This document shows positions 23,200-31,194 of a stretch of 34,021 bases of DNA, one piece after another. Numbering within the stretch: position 1 is the stretch's first letter; every line of letters begins with the position of its first letter. The stretch spans positions 1 through 34,021 of the forward strand of contig PLUC01000100.1 of the NCBI GenBank assembly GCA_003165415.1. Direction: 5' to 3'. The notes under the pieces are model-generated. The model was not told where the DNA came from. It saw only the letters and a program-made list of their open reading frames with translations, and ran no database searches. The translations under genes were made by a program, and so were the position numbers. Origin of the DNA: Holophagaceae bacterium. Lineage in GTDB: Bacteria; Acidobacteriota; Holophagae; Holophagales; Holophagaceae.

Positions 23200-23595
23200 T
23201 CCGCCCCCGGGGGGCGCTTCCGGTGAGGGTGACGGGCCCAGGGCGTCCAGCCGCTCATCGGCTTCCTGGACCGTGGCGGCGGTATCGCCCTCCAGGCCGG
23301 ACCGCTCGGCCGTGCGCTCCACCTGGAGACGCGTCAAAGGGATCTTCGCGATCCTGATCACGGAGCGGACGCCCTTGATCTTGATGGCCGCCTGGATGCG
23401 GAGCAGATCATTGAGGCCTTCGGTATCGGTCGGGTGAAGCTCGCTCACGTTGTTGACGAGGTCGAACCCGGGGCGGAGCTGGCCGATCGCCACCAGGATG
23501 GCCTTGCTGGCCGCCAACCGCTCGGCCGGCTCCAGGTGACCTTCGAGGGTCACGTACAGGCGGTTTTTTTCAGGATCGGCGGTTACCTGGAACAT
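23185..23595 (-). CDS. Conserved STAS-like small protein, unknown role
   Basis: 136 residues from ATG 23595. A TTG at 23643 would add 16 residues but the ribosome site is poor for both. The alpha/beta pattern MFQVTADPEKNRLYVTLEGH, LEPAERLAASKAILVAIGQL, RPGFDLVNNVSELHP, TEGLNDLLRIQAAIKIKGVR and SVIRIAKIPLTRLQVER looks like a SpoIIAA/STAS-like fold of the type that follows a strand-helix-strand order. I recall similar stand-alone proteins in environmental bacteria but no named function. The C-terminal tail (GPSPSPEAPPGG) is disordered. It overlaps the tail of the MFS pseudogene by 15 bp, convergent. Confidence 0.7.
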   Translation of the reverse strand: MFQVTADPEKNRLYVTLEGHLEPAERLAASKAILVAIGQLRPGFDLVNNVSELHPTDTEGLNDLLRIQAAIKIKGVRSVIRIAKIPLTRLQVERTAERSGLEGDTAATVQEADERLDALGPSPSPEAPPGGGSRTS

Positions 23596-23678
23596 GCGGT
23601 GGGCCCTGATGCCGGTGGGGTCGGATGGCTGCAAGCTACGCAACTCATTCTTGCATGATTATCCAATCAGGCAAGAAG

Positions 23679-26384
23679 TCAGCCCCGTCCGCGGGTTTCC
23701 AACTGCAGCCGCAGCTCCCTGATGCTGAATGGCTTGGACAGCAGGGTGACCATCGGGTAGGCCTGCACCAGGTCCAGCACGGTCTGGTCGGCCCGGCCCG
23801 TGGCCAGCAGCACGGGCAGGGCGGGCCGCAGGAGGCGGAGCCGGGGCAGGGTCCCGGCTCCGCCCAGCCCGGGCATGGTCATGTCCAGGAGGACGATGTC
23901 CGGCTCGAACCCGGCTTCCAGTCGCGCCAGGGCCTCCTCGCCGCTGGACACGGCGACGGTGGCGTGGCCCAGGACATCCAGCAGGGCATGGGTGGAACTC
24001 TGGATCAGCTCGTCGTCGTCCACCAGCAGGACGCTGAGGGGCCGGGGCTGGTCCCCGGACGGGGGCCGGGGATCGGGATCCGCGGGCCGGGGTGCCGGTG
24101 CGCTGGCGGGGAACCGCATCAGCACGGAGGTGCCCTGGCCCGGCTGGCTCTCCAGTTCCACGGTGCCTCCGTGGGCCTTGATCGTCCCGTAGACCCGGGC
24201 CAGGCCGAGGCCGGTGCCCTTGCCCACCGGTTTGGTGGTGAAGAAGGGCTCCATGGCCCGGGCCAGGACTTCGGGCGGCATCCCGCAGCCGGTGTCCGCC
24301 ACCGCCAGTTCGATGCCGCCGGCGGCCAGGGCCCGGGTCCGGAAGCTCAGGGCGCCGCCGTCGGGCATGGCGTCCAGGGCGTTGATCCCCAGGTTCATGA
24401 TGGTGCTGCCCAGGGCGGAGGCGTCCCCCAGGAACCTGGGCAGGGCAGGATCCAGGTCCAGGGTGAGCTGGACCTGGCGCAGCTTGGCGTGGCCCAGGAG
24501 TTCCGCCTCCTTGCGCACCAGCTCGTTCAGGTCGAACCACTGGGGCTCGTCCAGGCCCTTGCGGGCGAAGTCGGTGAGGCCTTTCACCAGGTCCCGGCCG
24601 CGGCTGCTGGCGTGCAGGATGCTGTCCAGGGGTCGCGTCTGGGGATCCTGGTCCGCGCAGGCGGAGCGCAGGGCCGAGGCCATGCCCATGATGGCCGCCA
24701 GGACGTTGTTCATGTCGTGGGCGATGCCGCCGGCCAGGCTGCCCAGGCTTTCCAGCTTCTCGGAGTGCTGCCGCTCCTCCTGCAGGCGCCGGCGCTCGAA
24801 CTCCGCCCGCACCTGTTCGGTGCGGTCGCGGTTGACCCCGATCATCCGGACGGGCCGGCCTTCGGCGTCGCGGATCACCAGGCCGTTGGAGCTGATGTGG
24901 CGGATCTCCCCGCCCGGGAGCATCACCCGGTAGGTGGTGCGGTAGGGCTTTTCGTCCTGGATGGCGGCGCGCATGGCCTCCTGGACCAGGGTGCGGTCTT
25001 CGGGGTGGATCAGGTGCTCCGCCCAGTATTCGCCGGAGGGCGCATGGAGCTCCCGGTCCAGGCCGAAGATCTCGTACATCCGGTCGTTCCATACCTGGGT
25101 CTGGTCCTGGAGGTTCCGGTCCCAGATGCCGAGGCGGCCGGACAGCACGGCCAGTTCCAGGCGCTGGTTGCTTTCCCGCAGGGCCTCTTCGATCCGGGTG
25201 CGCTCGGTGATGTCCTGGACCAGGCCGTCATAGGCCACCAGGGCGCCGGTGGCGTCGCAATGGGGCACGAAGGTGTTGCGCACCCAGCGCAGGGTCCCGT
25301 TCTGGTGCTTGATGCGGTGTTCCAGCGGCGGCGGGTCCTCGCCGGCCAGGATCCGCCGAACCTGTTCCTGGACCAGGGGGCGGTCCTCGTCCACCACCAT
25401 GCGGAACCACAGGAAGGGATCGCTGGCGAACGCCTCCGGCCGGTAGCCGGTGACGGCGAAGCAGCCCGGGCCGTGGGTGGTTTCCGCCCCGGGGCCGCCG
25501 GTCAGGCGCACGGTGTAGATGTAGTCGGTGATGGCCTCGGTGATCCGCTGGTAGCGTTCCTCGCTGGCGTGCAGGGCCTGCTCGGCCCGCTTGCGCTCGG
25601 TCATGTCGCGGACCATCACCAGGACCTGGGCCTTGGAGGAAGCGATGAAGCGGGCCTCCCAGAAGCGTGATTCCAGGCCGAACGGATGGCTGGTCTCCAG
25701 GCTGAACACCTCCGTGGGCGCGGCCAGGGCCTGCCGGAAGCGCTCCCGCACCTGGGCCGCCAGTTCCTGGGGCAGCAGCGCCTCGAGCCTGCCCAGGCTG
25801 GGGAGGAAGGCGTAGTCCACATCGTAGAGGCCAGAGTGGACCAGGGTCACGGTGCCGTCGGCGTCCATGGTGAAGATGGAATCGGGGTGCACCTGGAACA
25901 GGGTGCGCAGGGTCGTGGTGCTGTCCTGGAGGGCCTTGAAGGCCCGGTTGGCCTGCAGGACGTGGCGGATCCGGTAGGGCAGGTGCTTCCAGTGCAGCGG
26001 CTTGGCTAGGAAATCGTTGGCGCCGGCCTGGTACGCCGTCTGGATGGAGGCCAGGTCGTCCAGCCCGGTGACCATCACCACCGGAAGCTGTTCGGCGGAC
26101 CAGGTGCGGCGGATTTCCCGGCAGATGGTGAAGCCGTCCTCGCCGATCATGATGATGTCCAGCAGCACCAGGTCCGGCCGGTGTTCCCGGATCAGCTCCA
26201 GCCCCGCCGCCCCGGTGGTGGCCGTGCGGCAGTCGATGCCCTCGGCGCCGAGGGCCTTGGCGATCATGACCAGCATCGCGCGGTCATCATCGATGGCCAC
26301 CACCGAAAGGGCCGGACCGTGGAGGGGCAGGACCTCTCTGGCCGTCAGACGGCCCATGCTGGCGTCGGTAGGTTCCTGGCCCAT
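23679..26384 (-). CDS. Hybrid sensor histidine kinase REC-PAS-PAS-PAS-HisKA-HATPase-REC
   Basis: 901 residues, soluble. The N-terminal receiver (26-145) has phosphoacceptor D76 (LVLLDIIMIGEDG) and KP at 128-129. Three PAS/PAC units follow: about 155-262 (ending VRDMTERKRAE), 275-393 (ending VQDITERTRIEE) and 405-525 (PAS type-3, with WNDRMYEIFG and IHPEDR). The HisKA helix has His556 in AGGIAHDMNNVLAAIMG. The ATPase has N668 in MNLGINALDAM, DTGCGM (697-702), FFTTKPVGKGTGLGL (714-728). The C-terminal receiver (782-900) has D834 (DIVLLDMTMPG) and SKPFS. It lacks membrane segments, so it senses a cytoplasmic cue or gets a phosphate through the N-terminal REC. The partner regulator is not nearby. 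Confidence 0.95.
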   Translation of the reverse strand: MGQEPTDASMGRLTAREVLPLHGPALSVVAIDDDRAMLVMIAKALGAEGIDCRTATTGAAGLELIREHRPDLVLLDIIMIGEDGFTICREIRRTWSAEQLPVVMVTGLDDLASIQTAYQAGANDFLAKPLHWKHLPYRIRHVLQANRAFKALQDSTTTLRTLFQVHPDSIFTMDADGTVTLVHSGLYDVDYAFLPSLGRLEALLPQELAAQVRERFRQALAAPTEVFSLETSHPFGLESRFWEARFIASSKAQVLVMVRDMTERKRAEQALHASEERYQRITEAITDYIYTVRLTGGPGAETTHGPGCFAVTGYRPEAFASDPFLWFRMVVDEDRPLVQEQVRRILAGEDPPPLEHRIKHQNGTLRWVRNTFVPHCDATGALVAYDGLVQDITERTRIEEALRESNQRLELAVLSGRLGIWDRNLQDQTQVWNDRMYEIFGLDRELHAPSGEYWAEHLIHPEDRTLVQEAMRAAIQDEKPYRTTYRVMLPGGEIRHISSNGLVIRDAEGRPVRMIGVNRDRTEQVRAEFERRRLQEERQHSEKLESLGSLAGGIAHDMNNVLAAIMGMASALRSACADQDPQTRPLDSILHASSRGRDLVKGLTDFARKGLDEPQWFDLNELVRKEAELLGHAKLRQVQLTLDLDPALPRFLGDASALGSTIMNLGINALDAMPDGGALSFRTRALAAGGIELAVADTGCGMPPEVLARAMEPFFTTKPVGKGTGLGLARVYGTIKAHGGTVELESQPGQGTSVLMRFPASAPAPRPADPDPRPPSGDQPRPLSVLLVDDDELIQSSTHALLDVLGHATVAVSSGEEALARLEAGFEPDIVLLDMTMPGLGGAGTLPRLRLLRPALPVLLATGRADQTVLDLVQAYPMVTLLSKPFSIRELRLQLETRGRG

Positions 26385-26444
26385 GGTTCGACTCGGGGGG
26401 ATGATGGCTTTGGGTTTGAGTTTACGGAGGGTTGGGGGGATTTT

Positions 26445-26678
26445 CTAGTGACGGGGGGTCCAGAACCCCTTCAACTGGGCCCACCGCGCCTGGAAGGCCC
26501 AGCCCAGGCGCGAGGCCCGGGTCGTCTTCTTGCGCCTGTCCTCCTTGCGCCGGTCCAGCGGGTGGGGCAGGTCCTGCTTCCGGCGGTCGGAGACCCGTTT
26601 CTCATCCAAATGGATGGCGTGGAACACCAGGGCGAAAAAGACGATGATGATGAGGATGCAGCAGGTGCTTGTGCTCAT
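26445..26678 (-). CDS. Small single-helix membrane protein with basic tail (77 aa)
   Basis: 77 residues from ATG 26678 with GAGGAG eight bases upstream, a strong ribosome site. The N-terminal helix CCILIIIVFFALVFHAIHL (6-24) is followed by a very basic cytoplasmic part with repeated D-R-R-K (EKRVSDRRKQ, LDRRKEDRRKKTTR). The composition is like the small YtxH or DUF proteins that sit at the membrane, but no family is recognised. It lies 60 bp upstream of the hybrid kinase start on the same strand, so it may be the first gene of that transcript. It diverges from the retropepsin-like gene. Confidence 0.72.
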   Translation of the reverse strand: MSTSTCCILIIIVFFALVFHAIHLDEKRVSDRRKQDLPHPLDRRKEDRRKKTTRASRLGWAFQARWAQLKGFWTPRH

Positions 26679-26822
26679 GGGTGGGCTCCTCGCGGCCCTG
26701 TGCGGGTGATCGGCCTGGCTGAGTCCGAAGTTCAGGGTCCAGCATAACCGCATCGGGCATCGACCCGGGCAAGGGAAAGGCGGATGATGGAAGTCGCTCC
26801 CTGCCCTCGAAGGCCCCCTGCC

Positions 26823-27893
26823 ATGGCCCATTTCCCCCTCGGACCTCTCCGCTGCGCCGCCCTGGTCCTGGCGCCCGTTCTGCTGGCCGGCGCCGGAGAA
26901 CCGGTGGCGTTCCAGCCGCGCCTGGCGGCGGTGGAAACCGTCATGGAACGGTTCTACCGGGGCGAGAACCTGGAAGCCGGCCACCAGCGGGTCAACGCCC
27001 TGGTGGAGCGCTTCAACGCCCAGGTGGAGCAGCGGAACACGCAGCTGGAAGCGGCCCGGGCCGAGGCGGACCGGCAGCTGGCCCCCAGCAAGGAGCTGGC
27101 GGCCACCCTGGACGCCCAGGACCAGGCCCTGGGCTTGCCGCCGGCGGAAACCGACCTGCAGGCCATGCGCCGCTACAACGACCGGGTCAAGGCCCGCAAT
27201 GCGGTGGCCGAGCGCTACAACGGGTCCAGGGCCGCGGCCCAGCAGGCGGTGGACGCCTTCAACGCGTTGAGCCAGCGCCTCGATGCCGGGATCAAGCAGG
27301 CCCGCGCCCAGCTCGAAGGCGAGCAGCAGGCTCTCAAGGCCCGCACCGACGCCTACCAGGCCTTCCACGACCAGGAGCGGGACGTGGCCTTCTACACCGG
27401 GCTGAACCGGCTGCTGGCGGACCTGCGCGCCGCCTGCCGCAGCCATCCGGATCCGGGCCTGCTGGCGGCCCTGGACCGGGTGCGGGGCTACCGCCGGGAA
27501 CTGGCCCGCTGGGCCGCCGCCCGCCAGGAAACCGAGGACAACGGGCTGGTGCTGGTGGATGCCATGGTGGGGGACGAGCCCTGCTGCTTCATCGTGGATA
27601 CCGGCGCCCAGCTGGTCTGCCTCCCCGGCGAGATCATCAGCGCCCTGGGCCTGACCGGCAGCCTGGGGGAGGAGTCCACCCTGACCCTGGCCGGCGGCCA
27701 GAAGATCCGCGGCCGCTCCATTGTGCTGCCCCGGGTGGCGGTGGGGGGCCAGGAGGGCACCGACGTGGCCGGATCGGCCGTGCCGGCCTCCGAGGTCGGC
27801 ATCGACGGGCTGCTGGGGCAGAGCTTCCTCAAGCACTTCGTCTACACCGTCGACGAGCGCCGGCCCGGCAAGCTGATCCTGGTGCCGCGGTAG
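26823..27893 (+). CDS. Exported coiled-coil protein with retropepsin-like aspartic protease domain
   Basis: 356 residues from ATG 26823; ATG 26784 is also in frame with AAGG upstream and would add 13 residues. A signal peptide is seen (HFPLGPLRCAALVLAPVLLAGAG, 3-25). Residues 30-235 are helical, rich in Gln, Glu, Arg and Ala, with heptad-like stretches (VEQRNTQLEAARAEADRQ). The C-terminal domain (about 240-356) has VLVDAMVGDEPCCFIVDTGA with the D-T-G-A active-site triad at 259-262, then FLKHFVYTVD and IDGLLGQSFL, the retropepsin-like hallmarks (I-D-G-x-L-G-x-x-F). Only one DTG is seen, so a homodimer would be needed, as in retroviral and gag-asp-like proteases. It is followed after 17 bp by the PAS gene. 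Confidence 0.82.
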   Translation: MAHFPLGPLRCAALVLAPVLLAGAGEPVAFQPRLAAVETVMERFYRGENLEAGHQRVNALVERFNAQVEQRNTQLEAARAEADRQLAPSKELAATLDAQDQALGLPPAETDLQAMRRYNDRVKARNAVAERYNGSRAAAQQAVDAFNALSQRLDAGIKQARAQLEGEQQALKARTDAYQAFHDQERDVAFYTGLNRLLADLRAACRSHPDPGLLAALDRVRGYRRELARWAAARQETEDNGLVLVDAMVGDEPCCFIVDTGAQLVCLPGEIISALGLTGSLGEESTLTLAGGQKIRGRSIVLPRVAVGGQEGTDVAGSAVPASEVGIDGLLGQSFLKHFVYTVDERRPGKLILVPR

Positions 27894-27910
27894 GAAAGGA
27901 GGGATTGGCT

Positions 27911-28408
27911 TTGCGCTGCCTGTGCTCATGGTGCGGAAGAGAGCTTCCCGGGGGGCCGGATGAGGCCGGGAAGGTGGGTTTCGGGATCTGCCTTGCCTGC
28001 GCGGCCAAACTGGCGGGCGACGCCGGGATGTCGATCCAGAAGATCATCGATCGGTTCCCGTTCCCGGTGCTGGTGGTGGACGAGGACGTCACCGTATCGG
28101 TGGTGAACAAGCGGGGCCAGGAGATCCTGGGGGTCCTGCCCAGCCAGGCCCGCGGCAAGCGCGCCGGCGAGCTGTTCGGCTGCGTGAACTCGGGCCTGCC
28201 CGGGGGTTGCGGAAGATCCATCCATTGCTCCGGCTGCGCCCTGCGCCGGGCCATCATGGCCACCTACCACACGCGGGAACCCCAAGGGCATGTTCCGGCC
28301 ACTCTGAAACGGGGTGACCCGGATGATCCGTCCGCCGTCGCGATAACCCTTTCCACTTCCATGTGGGGCGATGCGGTGCTGGTGAAGATCGACCGGCTGG
28401 ACTGGTAG
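27911..28408 (+). CDS. Cys-rich PAS-domain sensor-type protein
   Basis: 165 residues from TTG 27911, placed eight bases after AAGGAGG (27896-27902); TTG 27905 is too close to it. The N-terminus has a zinc-ribbon-like pair C5-x2-C8 and C27-x2-C30 (SWCGREL, GICLACAAK). A PAS core follows: IIDRFPFPVLVVDEDVTVSV (45-64) and NKRGQEILG. The loop then carries C91, C100, C106 and C109 (GCVNSGLPGGCGRSIHCSGC), a pattern that could bind a metal or Fe-S cluster and is known in small PAS proteins of anaerobes and metal reducers. No output domain is attached. It probably senses redox or metal state and acts on a partner. It is on the same strand, 17 bp after the retropepsin-like gene. Confidence 0.83.
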   Translation: MRCLCSWCGRELPGGPDEAGKVGFGICLACAAKLAGDAGMSIQKIIDRFPFPVLVVDEDVTVSVVNKRGQEILGVLPSQARGKRAGELFGCVNSGLPGGCGRSIHCSGCALRRAIMATYHTREPQGHVPATLKRGDPDDPSAVAITLSTSMWGDAVLVKIDRLDW

Positions 28409-28439
28409 GGGCATCCAGGGCGAGGGGACTCCTCCAGCT

Positions 28440-30014
28440 TCAGGACCCGTAGCCGCCCGAGTCCTCCAGCAGCATCTGGTTCTGCCTGGAGCGGGTCTCG
28501 CCGATGCTGGTGACATAAACGGCGGGCCGGTCTCCGATGGGGCACTTGGCTTCGCAAATGCCGCAGCCGATGCACAGCTTCAGGTCCACGTGGGGCTGCT
28601 TCACGGTGACCGCCTGGCCGGCGCGGTCGCGCACCACCACCTCCTCGAACCAGATGGCCTTGGTGGGGGTCGGGCAGACTTCTTCGCAGACGATGCACGG
28701 GGTGGCGTGGGCGTGGGGCAGGCAGCGGCCCCGGTCGAACATGGCGGTGCCGATGCGCCACTGGGACTTGGCGGCCGGGGTCAGTTTCTGGATGGCCCCG
28801 GTGGGGCACACCTGGCCGCACAGGGTGCAGTTGAACTCGCAGTAGCCACGGGTGGGCACCAGCACGGGCGACCAGACGCCCTCCAGGCCCGCCTCCAGCA
28901 GGGTGGGCTGGAGGCCGTTGGTGGTGCAGACCTTCATGCACTCGCCGCACTTGACGCAACGGGCCAGGAAGTCCGGCTCGGCCCGGGCGCCGGGGGGGCG
29001 GAGCAGCCCGGGGTTGGCCCGCCGGTCGAAGGCCGGGGTAGCCCGGGAGACGGCCACGGCGGCGAGTCCGGTGCCTCCGGCCAGGAGCACCCGGCGCCGG
29101 CCCAGGTCCAGCGCCTCGGCCGGCTGGCGGGTGAAGCCGAAGCTCACGGCGTTCTTCGGGCAGGCGTCGTCGCACGCCATGCAGTAGAGGCATTCGGAGG
29201 AGATCCAGCCGGTCTCCCGGGAGGCCGGCAGCCCGCCCTGGCACTCCCGGTCGCAGACGCCGCAGGCGTTGCAGCCCTCGGCGACCTCGCGCTTCAGCAG
29301 GGCCCGGCGCCCCAGCAGCCCGAGCAGCGCCCCCAGCGGGCACAGGTAGCGGCACCAGAACCGGCGCTCGGAGAGGTTCAGCAGCAGGATGGCCAGGAGC
29401 AGGGCGGTGAGCAGGGAACCCTGGGCGAAGTGCGGCTGCTGGAAGGCCAGGACTGACTTCTTCAGCAGGGCGAACATGGCCTCGGCGACCAGGGTGAGCG
29501 CCTTCCGGTCCACCCGGTAGACAGCGTCCATGGCGCTGTTGGCCGCGTAGTTGAGGGCCGGGTAGGGCCCCAGGGCCAGGTGCCGCGCCAGCAGGGAAAG
29601 GGGGTCGAACAGGCCGGTGAGCTGCAGGCCCACGGCGCTGCCCGCAAGCAGGAAGACCAGGAGCAGGTACTTGGCCCGGAACCAGCCCCGCACCCGCTGC
29701 GGCCCCCGCCACCGGCGCAGGGCCCCCATCAGGTTGTGCAGGGTGCCCAGGGGACAGGCCCAGCCGCAGAACACCCGGCCGAGCACCACGGTCAGGCCGG
29801 CCAGGGCCAGGCTCAGGAGGAAGCCCGCGGCCAGGGCGTGGGCGGACAGGAGGGTGGCCAGGGCCAGAAGCGGATCGATGTCCAGGAACACCTTGACCGG
29901 GTAGCCCAGCTGGTCCGCGCCCTGCTGCTCGGTCTGCAGGAACAGCAGGATGAACACCAGCAGGAACAGGCCCTGGGTGATCCGCCGGGCCCAGATCAGC
30001 ATGCCGGACTTCAT
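28440..30014 (-). CDS. Membrane polyferredoxin, NapH-like domain fused to periplasmic 4Fe-4S domain
   Basis: 524 residues from ATG 30014 (CGGAG at good spacing). An N-terminal NapH/NosR-like membrane part (1-240) has the pair CGWACPLG (83-90) and CRYLCPLG (221-228). Then come cysteine clusters: CNACGVCDREC (248-258), CLYCMACDDACP (275-286), CVKCGECMKVC (353-363), CEFNCTLCGQVCP (392-404), CLPHAHATPCIVCEEVCP (431-448) and CIGCGICEAKCP (481-492), enough for about six Fe-S centres. Between, RRRVLLAGGTGLAAVAVSR (306-324) looks like a Tat-type or stop-transfer segment, so the C-terminal half is likely outside. The protein should pass electrons from quinol to a periplasmic acceptor. The Tat-exported DUF362 gene is upstream. 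Confidence 0.9.
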   Translation of the reverse strand: MKSGMLIWARRITQGLFLLVFILLFLQTEQQGADQLGYPVKVFLDIDPLLALATLLSAHALAAGFLLSLALAGLTVVLGRVFCGWACPLGTLHNLMGALRRWRGPQRVRGWFRAKYLLLVFLLAGSAVGLQLTGLFDPLSLLARHLALGPYPALNYAANSAMDAVYRVDRKALTLVAEAMFALLKKSVLAFQQPHFAQGSLLTALLLAILLLNLSERRFWCRYLCPLGALLGLLGRRALLKREVAEGCNACGVCDRECQGGLPASRETGWISSECLYCMACDDACPKNAVSFGFTRQPAEALDLGRRRVLLAGGTGLAAVAVSRATPAFDRRANPGLLRPPGARAEPDFLARCVKCGECMKVCTTNGLQPTLLEAGLEGVWSPVLVPTRGYCEFNCTLCGQVCPTGAIQKLTPAAKSQWRIGTAMFDRGRCLPHAHATPCIVCEEVCPTPTKAIWFEEVVVRDRAGQAVTVKQPHVDLKLCIGCGICEAKCPIGDRPAVYVTSIGETRSRQNQMLLEDSGGYGS

Positions 30015-30109
30015 GGCCGGGCTCCGCCCGGGCATGAAGTGGGGGTGCGGGGGGACGAAGAGCGAGCACTGTTAGATCCACCCGAGACGCAGCGGCCGTT
30101 CCGGGCACA

Positions 30110-30145
30110 AGCAACCGTAGCGGAGCAAGCTCCGCAACGGTTGCT
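30110..30145. repeat. Short REP-like hairpin, copy 1
   Basis: Two 16-base arms around CAAG: AGCAACCGTAGCGGAG (30110-30125) and CTCCGCAACGGTTGCT (30130-30145), fully paired except one A.A mismatch (30119 with 30136). The same fold recurs at 33961 with two compensatory pair changes. It lies in the 165-bp gap between the DUF362 and polyferredoxin genes. Confidence 0.88.
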
Positions 30146-30179
30146 AGCGTAGCGAGCGGGCGGTCCCCCTGCGTTCATA

Positions 30180-31073
30180 TCAGACCTCGAACTTGCGGAT
30201 GCTGAGCCGGCCCAGGTCCATCACCCCCAGGCCCCGGCGCGCGGCTTCCCGCACATAGCCGATGTCCGCGCCGGTCAGGCCGAACAGGGTCGTGCCGTAG
30301 GCGTCGATGGCCACTTGGTCGGTGCCGGCGATGACCGTGTCGAGGCGCTTCACGTCGGCCGGGTCGCCGCCCTGGGGGCCGTGGTTGGTGAGGATGCGCA
30401 CCGCGTCCAGCACGGTGAAGGTGGGCTTGATGACGGTGGAGATGTCCACCAGGGTGTCGTCCAGGCGCTGGTGGATGCGGCCGCGGTTCTCGCCCATGAC
30501 CCCCATCCAGTTCTTGTGGCACAGGGTGAGCCGGCACAAGCCGTGGTGTTTGGCGATGGGCGCGCTGATGACCTTGTCGGCCTCCAGCAGGTCGATGTAG
30601 AAGGGCCACGCCTTGATGGCCACGCCGCGGGGGATCTGCACTTCCCGGAAGCGGCGCTCGTCCACGAAGCTGACCTCGGCCCCGGCGGCCCGGGCCGCGG
30701 CTTCGATGCCGCTCTGCACGTAGCACCGGCGCGGATCGTTGCAGGTGCGGTCGAACACCTTCACCTTGCGCGCGCCGGCCTCGAAGCAGAGCTTCACCAG
30801 GGTGGCCACCACCTCGGGGTTGGTGGTGGCCGCCTGCTCGGGCCTGCGGTCCCAGCCGATGTTGGGCTTGACCACCACCACGTCGCCCTTGGCGATGAAG
30901 CGCCGGATCCCGCCCAGGGCGTCCACGGCCGCGCGCACGATCCGCTCCGGGGACGTGCCACGGACCACCGCCAGGTCCGGCCGAGCCGGAGGCCCGGCCT
31001 CCAGCAGGGGGGACAGGGCGGTGAGGGCGGCGAGGGTCCCCGCCGTGTCCTTCAGGAAATCCCGTCGGTCCAT
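30180..31073 (-). CDS. Tat-exported DUF362 protein
   Basis: 297 residues from ATG 31073 behind CGGAG. The N-terminus MDRRDFLKDTAGTLAALTAL is a Tat signal (RRDFLK), so the protein is exported folded, probably with a cofactor. The body has the DUF362 core: GDVVVVKPNIGWDRRPEQAA, TNPEVVATLVKLCFEAGARK, VKVFDRTCNDPRRCYVQSGI and KHHGLCRLTLCHKNWMGVMG, ending at IAGTDQVAIDAYGTTLFG. DUF362 proteins are often next to, or fused with, Fe-S proteins; the cysteines in FDRTCNDPRRC and GLCRLTLCHK are candidates for ligands. Function is unknown. It is first in a minus-strand unit with the polyferredoxin gene, with a REP hairpin in between, and probably is its electron partner. Confidence 0.9.
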   Translation of the reverse strand: MDRRDFLKDTAGTLAALTALSPLLEAGPPARPDLAVVRGTSPERIVRAAVDALGGIRRFIAKGDVVVVKPNIGWDRRPEQAATTNPEVVATLVKLCFEAGARKVKVFDRTCNDPRRCYVQSGIEAAARAAGAEVSFVDERRFREVQIPRGVAIKAWPFYIDLLEADKVISAPIAKHHGLCRLTLCHKNWMGVMGENRGRIHQRLDDTLVDISTVIKPTFTVLDAVRILTNHGPQGGDPADVKRLDTVIAGTDQVAIDAYGTTLFGLTGADIGYVREAARRGLGVMDLGRLSIRKFEV

Positions 31074-31113
31074 GGGCTGCTCCGAAGTAAAAAGTTATCG
31101 ATGGGATCAGCCT

Positions 31114-31136
31114 CCATCTTACAGCCGTAAAGATGG
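31114..31136. promoter_or_regulatory. Inverted repeat in the divergent DUF362/propeller gap
   Basis: CCATCTT (31114-31120) and AAGATGG (31130-31136) pair perfectly across a 9-base spacer. It is midway between the two divergent start codons and could be an operator. On the plus strand it is followed by CCTTTTATTT, so a hairpin with T-rich tail is another reading. Confidence 0.4.
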
Positions 31137-31161
31137 CCTTTTATTTATGATTTGTTAATAT

Positions 31162-31167
31162 TATACT
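31162..31167 (+). promoter_or_regulatory. Likely -10 of the secreted propeller-like gene
   Basis: TATACT, a one-mismatch -10, sits in an AT-rich run 28 bp before the ATG at 31195 and behind no good -35 (TTTTAT at 31139). It gives a leader of about 20 bases with AGGGGG as the ribosome site. Confidence 0.4.
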
Positions 31168-31194
31168 GGGGTGCTCCACCCAGGGGGTTGGTCC

